Shown here in pieces: positions 7,371-10,627 of a DNA stretch of 10,627 nucleotides. Source of the stretch: Thermomicrobiaceae bacterium (GTDB lineage: Bacteria; Chloroflexota; Chloroflexia; Thermomicrobiales; Thermomicrobiaceae); assembly GCA_007122555.1 (NCBI GenBank), contig SKTL01000530.1:1-10627 (forward strand), read 5' to 3'. The notes below the pieces were generated by a model. That model searched no databases and had not been told where the DNA came from. It saw only the letters and a program-made list of their open reading frames with translations. The translations under genes and the position numbers were made by a program. Every line of letters begins with the position of its first letter. Within the stretch, counting starts at the first letter, position 1.

Positions 7371-7397
7371 GCGCCGCGCGGCCAGGGAGGTTGGATA

Positions 7398-8636
7398 GTG
7401 CATCGAGTTGTCGTTACCGGATTGGGCGCCATCACACCGATTGGCAACAGTGTCCCGGAGTTCTGGGAGAACCTTGTCAATGGAGTAAACGGTGTCACAC
7501 GCATTGCTGCGTTCGATCCAAGTCCCCTTGAGGTCCAGATCGCTGCCGAGGTCAAGGAATTTGATCCGAAACAGCATATGGATTTTAAGGCCGCTCGCCG
7601 GATGGATCGGTTCTCGCAGTTTGCCGTCGCCGCTGCGGGAGAAGCGATCAAAGATTCCGGGCTGGAGATCAACGAGGAGAACAGCGAAAGCATCGGCGTC
7701 ATGGTCAACACGGGAGGCGGCGGCATCCCCACGCTAACGCGCGAAGTCCTGAACTATCATCAGAAGAGCCCGAGCCGGGTTAGCCCATTCTTCATTCCTA
7801 TGTTCGCGCCGAATATGGCGGCCTGCCAGGTCTCGATTCGATTCGGCATTCACGGGCCGGTTCAGGCATCAGTTGCGGCCTGCGCGGCCGGAAACCAGGC
7901 GTTCGTTGACGCCCTGCGAATGCTGCAGCTCGGCGAGGTGGATGTCATGATCAGCGGCGGAACCGAAGCAGGCATGGACCCGGTTTCGATCGCCGCGTTC
8001 GGCAATATGGGGGCGCTGTCCAAGCGCAATGACGATCCGGCGCACGCCAGCCGCCCATTTGACAAAGACCGCGATGGCTTCGTCTTCGGAGAAGGGGCGG
8101 GCGTCCTGATTCTCGAGACTGAAGAGCATGCCCGGAAGCGCGGCGCGAACGTCTACTGTGAACTCGTCGGTGGCGGCGTCACTGGCGACGCATTCCACAT
8201 CAGCGCGCCGCTCCCCGGTGGTTCAGGCGCTGCGCGGGCAATGGCTCTGGCGCTGAAGTCGGCGAACATGGCGCCGGACGACCTTGATTACATCTCGGCG
8301 CACGGCACGAGTACGCCGTTGAATGACGTCTCGGAGACGGCGGCAATCAAGACTGTGTTCAAAGATCACGCCTATAAGATGCCGGTCAGCTCGCCCAAGA
8401 GCATGATTGGCCATCTCGTTGGCGCCGCCGGAGCTGTAGGCGGCGTGGTATCCGTGCTGGCAATCCGAGACGGCGTGCTGCCGCCCACAATCAACCATGA
8501 CGAGCCGGATCCGGAATGCGATCTCGATTATGTGCCCAATCAGGCGCGTGAAATGACTGTCAATACGTCGATGGCGAATGCGTTCGGCTTCGGTGGTCAG
8601 AACGTCGCCGCGATCTTCAAGCGGTACGACGGGTAG
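7398..8636 (+). CDS. fabF: 3-oxoacyl-ACP synthase II (KAS II)
   Basis: 412 residues. It condenses malonyl-ACP with acyl-ACP to extend the fatty acid chain. It is a thiolase-fold enzyme with the Cys-His-His set typical of KAS I/II: Cys162, His302 in A-H-G-T-S-T-P-L-N-D and His339 in K-S-M-I-G-H, with Lys334. This is the E. coli FabF numbering minus one. The Gly-rich loop near the C terminus reads N-A-F-G-F-G-G-Q-N. The nucleophile loop is V-A-A-C-A-A-G-N-Q, where the common form is T-A-C-A-T-G-T-H; the catalytic Cys is kept. The start is GTG 7398 with AGGGAGG (7384-7390) seven bases before it. It follows fabD directly, with no fabG or acpP between them, unlike the common fabD-fabG-acpP-fabF order. 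A strong hairpin follows. A polyketide-type KS is unlikely given the plain single-domain layout and fabD as a partner. Confidence 0.95.
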   Translation: MHRVVVTGLGAITPIGNSVPEFWENLVNGVNGVTRIAAFDPSPLEVQIAAEVKEFDPKQHMDFKAARRMDRFSQFAVAAAGEAIKDSGLEINEENSESIGVMVNTGGGGIPTLTREVLNYHQKSPSRVSPFFIPMFAPNMAACQVSIRFGIHGPVQASVAACAAGNQAFVDALRMLQLGEVDVMISGGTEAGMDPVSIAAFGNMGALSKRNDDPAHASRPFDKDRDGFVFGEGAGVLILETEEHARKRGANVYCELVGGGVTGDAFHISAPLPGGSGAARAMALALKSANMAPDDLDYISAHGTSTPLNDVSETAAIKTVFKDHAYKMPVSSPKSMIGHLVGAAGAVGGVVSVLAIRDGVLPPTINHDEPDPECDLDYVPNQAREMTVNTSMANAFGFGGQNVAAIFKRYDG

Positions 8637-8665
8637 CGCTGCCGGGATCCTGACTCACAACGACG

Positions 8666-8703
8666 AAGCGGGAGCATCTCGACTTGATCGACGCTCCCGC
8701 TTT
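8666..8703. terminator. Bidirectional terminator between fabF and the kinase gene
   Basis: AAGCGGGAGC (8666-8675) and GCTCCCGCTT (8693-8702) form a perfect 10-bp GC-rich stem, with a further TCGA/TCGA pairing inside the loop. On the + strand the arm runs into TTTGCGTTT, a short T-rich tail. It sits between the fabF stop (8636) and the convergent kinase stop (8727), so it can serve both genes. Confidence 0.75.
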
Positions 8704-8726
8704 GCGTTTCCCACGTTCACTGAGCG

Positions 8727-10454
8727 CTACCGGTAGTAGATCGTCACCTCGTCTATCAGCAGCCACGGAAGCTCTCCGACATTCCCCTGTTCGGCCATGT
8801 TTTCAATCCGAATGACATTCTCGCCGGGCTGAATTGCTCCACTCTCGCGATACCACCAGCGGATAGTTTCGGTGTCGTCGTTGTTAAAGGGACTTTCGCC
8901 GCGGAACACCAGTGTCTCGTTCACCCAGATCTCGATGGGCAATTCTTCGAGCAATCCGCCGGTGAGCGCAGTCATCTCGATCCCGACAAAGATCCCTCCG
9001 GCCGCTTCCTGGGCGACGAATAGCGCTTCTCCAGAGGAGAAGTCCGTGGCCTGACTGTAGAGGAATGTCGACTGATCCGGCAGGTTCTCCCAGTTGTTCG
9101 GAACGAACGATCCATCGAAATCAACTCCCTGTAACTCGGATGACGGGGCGCCGAGGACCATTGCATTGAATGCGATGCTCTGCATCTCGCTGCCGACACC
9201 CGGGTCCTCGGCTGGGTCCGGAGTGGGCGTAGGCTCCGGAGTTGGTTCAGGTGTCGGCGATGGCTCAGGGGTCGGAGTAGGCTCCGGAGTTGGTTCGGGA
9301 GTTGGCGACGGCTCCGGCGTTGCCGTTGGCTCCGGTGTGGGTTCCGGGGTTGGTTCTGGTGTCTCAGTCGGCGTTACTTCGGGCGTGACAATCGGAGTTG
9401 GCGTCGGATCATCAGTCACCGCGTCTTCCCGGGTCGCCAGGAACCAGATTCCCGCGATGGCAAACAGAATCAACATGCCCGCCACCAGAAAGACCGGCCA
9501 TCTGGACGAATTCCGTTTGCGTCGGGTGCGTCTCGGAGGTGGCGGTCGCCGTCCTCCACTACCGGCCGCGGCTGCCGGCATTGCCCGGGTGCGGTCTGGA
9601 GCAGCGGCGGCCATGATTCGCGTCTCTTCGTCGCCGGACGGAGGCTGCTCGATCGCGGCAAGCATCTCCGCGGCGGTCGCGAACCGATCCGCCGGTTCTT
9701 TGGCCAACGCCTTCATCACGACCAGCGCCAGGCCGGCCGGGATGTTCGGGTTGAGCTGGCGAGGATCGGGCGGTTGCTCGTTGACATGGTGATACATGAC
9801 CTGAAGCGGATTTTCACCGGGGAACGGAAGCCGGCCGGTCAGCATCTCGAACAGGATGACGCCAGCAGCGTAGAGATCGGCTGCGGGACCCACCTCACCG
9901 GCGCGCGCCTGTTCGGGCGCCATGTAGGCGGCAGTGCCCAGCGCCATGCCCGTATCGGTGAGCCCGGCGTCGAACGCTCCACGGGCAATACCGAAGTCGG
10001 AGATCTTGGCTGTTCCGCTTGGATCAACCAGAACGTTCTGCGGCTTGACATCCCGATGTACGATGCCCGCTTCGTGGATTACCTGCAAACCCTGAAGAAC
10101 GTCCCGCATCACTCGTGCGGCGTCGTCAGGCGTCAGTTGTCCTCGTCCGCGGAGGTACTCCTTGAGATTCGGGCCGTCCACCCACTCCATCACCATGAAC
10201 AGGGTGGCGTTGTCCTGTCCGTAGTCGAATACATCTACGATGTTGACGTGACGGACAGACGCAGCAGCTCGTGCTTCGCGCTCAAACCGGAGCGCGTAGC
10301 GCTCATCGTTGGCGTACTGTGAGCGGAGGATCTTGATCGCCACCTGACGGCTGAGCGTGGTGTCTTCGGCAAGGTACGTTTCGGCGAAACTGCCCTGTCC
10401 CAGGTGACGATCCAGGCGGTATCGTCCGGCAACCAGATCGGGTGTTTCAGACAC
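8727..10454 (-). CDS. Transmembrane Ser/Thr protein kinase (PknB-like) with Pro-rich stalk
   Basis: 575 residues. The kinase domain spans about 12-268: Gly-rich loop GQGSFAETY (19-27), catalytic Lys41 in V-A-I-K, probable partner Glu60, HRDVKPQN (133-140) with catalytic Asp135, DFG at 153-155, activation loop with Thr166, Thr168 and Thr174, and APE at 179-181. All catalytic residues are intact. A Pro/Arg-rich linker (about 270-318) leads to a single TM helix (about 319-340). Outside follow a Thr-Pro-Glu-Pro stalk (about 349-414) and a C-terminal domain of about 155 residues rich in Trp, Asn and beta-type pattern. The stalk replaces the PASTA repeats of classical PknB. The outer domain is not one I recognise; a jelly-roll or carbohydrate-binding fold is possible, but that is inference. 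The likely role is sensing outside the membrane and phosphorylating cytoplasmic targets. The start is GTG 10452-10454 with AAGGAGGG three bases upstream, a strong but close site. It is alone on this strand. Confidence 0.93.
   Translation of the reverse strand: MSETPDLVAGRYRLDRHLGQGSFAETYLAEDTTLSRQVAIKILRSQYANDERYALRFEREARAAASVRHVNIVDVFDYGQDNATLFMVMEWVDGPNLKEYLRGRGQLTPDDAARVMRDVLQGLQVIHEAGIVHRDVKPQNVLVDPSGTAKISDFGIARGAFDAGLTDTGMALGTAAYMAPEQARAGEVGPAADLYAAGVILFEMLTGRLPFPGENPLQVMYHHVNEQPPDPRQLNPNIPAGLALVVMKALAKEPADRFATAAEMLAAIEQPPSGDEETRIMAAAAPDRTRAMPAAAAGSGGRRPPPPRRTRRKRNSSRWPVFLVAGMLILFAIAGIWFLATREDAVTDDPTPTPIVTPEVTPTETPEPTPEPTPEPTATPEPSPTPEPTPEPTPTPEPSPTPEPTPEPTPTPDPAEDPGVGSEMQSIAFNAMVLGAPSSELQGVDFDGSFVPNNWENLPDQSTFLYSQATDFSSGEALFVAQEAAGGIFVGIEMTALTGGLLEELPIEIWVNETLVFRGESPFNNDDTETIRWWYRESGAIQPGENVIRIENMAEQGNVGELPWLLIDEVTIYYR
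9222..9317 (-). repeat. Two 48-bp tandem repeats coding the kinase stalk
   Basis: The units 9222-9269 and 9270-9317 each encode [16 protein letters not shown] (kinase residues 396-411 and 380-395). The proteins are identical and the DNA matches at about 40 of 48 positions by eye, with one uninterrupted 20-base identity. Most differences are at third codon positions, so the unit was duplicated some time ago and is kept for its protein sequence. Shorter T-P-E-P units flank it up to about 9410. Confidence 0.85.
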
Positions 10455-10627
10455 AGACCCTCCTTGCGGATGGACGACCGCCTGATGTTATCTGCGTCGC
10501 ACAATCGAGGGACGGCGCCGGATCAACGCGAATCACGTTCAGTTCCTTCAATCAACAAACAATTGGAATGCGCGGAGCAATCGCCCCACGCATGAGCAGG
10601 CAGTTCTGAGCGCGTCAGGCGTTGCTA
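10455..10627 (-). promoter_or_regulatory. Kinase leader with strong ribosome site; no gene seen to window end
   Basis: On the minus strand AAGGAGGG (complement of 10458-10465) is a near-perfect Shine-Dalgarno for the kinase. Further up, an AT-richer stretch around 10530-10575 with TTG-rich sequence, and a GATAACAT (complement near 10488-10495), could hold promoter elements, but no pair with proper spacing is convincing. No tRNA or coding frame is supported between here and the edge. Confidence 0.4.

Noticed and set aside
6348..7577. 409-codon minus-strand frame opposite fabD and the fabF start
   Set aside because: It is antisense to two well-identified enzymes, with no domain.
9206..9410. 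CRISPR-like tandem repeats
   Set aside because: The repeats are directly adjacent, in frame and code for a Pro-rich stalk; there are no spacers.
9094..9792. Gly/Val/Ser-rich 232-codon + frame resembling a glycine-rich repeat protein
   Set aside because: The Gly-Ser-Gly-Val repeats are the complement of the Thr-Pro-Glu-Pro stalk codons of the kinase.
10466..10627. End of another gene or a tRNA at the right edge
   Set aside because: The minus-strand frames near the edge are short, show no recognisable protein, and no cloverleaf could be built.

Overview
The window looks like chromosomal DNA from a moderately GC-rich bacterium. My best guess is the Chloroflexota, class Thermomicrobia or a relative. 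The guess rests on a receptor-type Ser/Thr kinase whose outer part hangs on a Thr-Pro-Glu-Pro stalk, a lipoprotein with the same kind of stalk, a short methionyl-tRNA synthetase with a CxxC...CPxH zinc knuckle, an FtsH with HEGGH instead of HEAGH, and frequent GTG starts. This is inference from protein style, not from a marker gene; an actinobacterial-type lineage is the main alternative.

Layout, left to right. (1) 1-360: the C-terminal end of a major-facilitator transporter (+), closed by a perfect 10-bp hairpin. (2) 361-694: a gap with no gene. (3) 695-1984: a lipoprotein (+) with a Pro-rich stalk and about eight and a half WG repeats, facing (4) metG (-, 2006-3601) with only 21 bases between the two stops. 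(5) 3602-4250: a 650-base gap between metG and ftsH. It holds a metG promoter candidate, a striking multibranched inverted-repeat region (3777-4099) that reads as a structured RNA on the + strand, and a hairpin-rich ftsH leader. (6) ftsH (+, 4254-6263), then a 150-base gap with a long hairpin and a promoter-like motif, then the fatty-acid pair fabD (6414-7370) and fabF (7398-8636), 27 bases apart. (7) A strong hairpin terminator at 8666-8703 separates fabF from the convergent transmembrane Ser/Thr kinase gene (-, 8727-10454). (8) 10455-10627: the kinase leader, with no further gene visible.

How the genes relate: fabD and fabF carry out the malonyl loading and condensation steps of type II fatty acid synthesis and are probably co-transcribed. 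ftsH degrades misassembled membrane and short-lived proteins. metG charges tRNA-Met. The kinase and the WG lipoprotein both project a domain outside the membrane on a Thr/Pro/Glu stalk. These are housekeeping and envelope genes; no mobile element, CRISPR array or defence system is visible. The least explained DNA is the metG-ftsH gap: hand folding gives a closed architecture of adjoining helices there, and I could not match it to RNase P RNA, tmRNA, SRP RNA, 6S RNA, a T-box or a riboswitch that I know.
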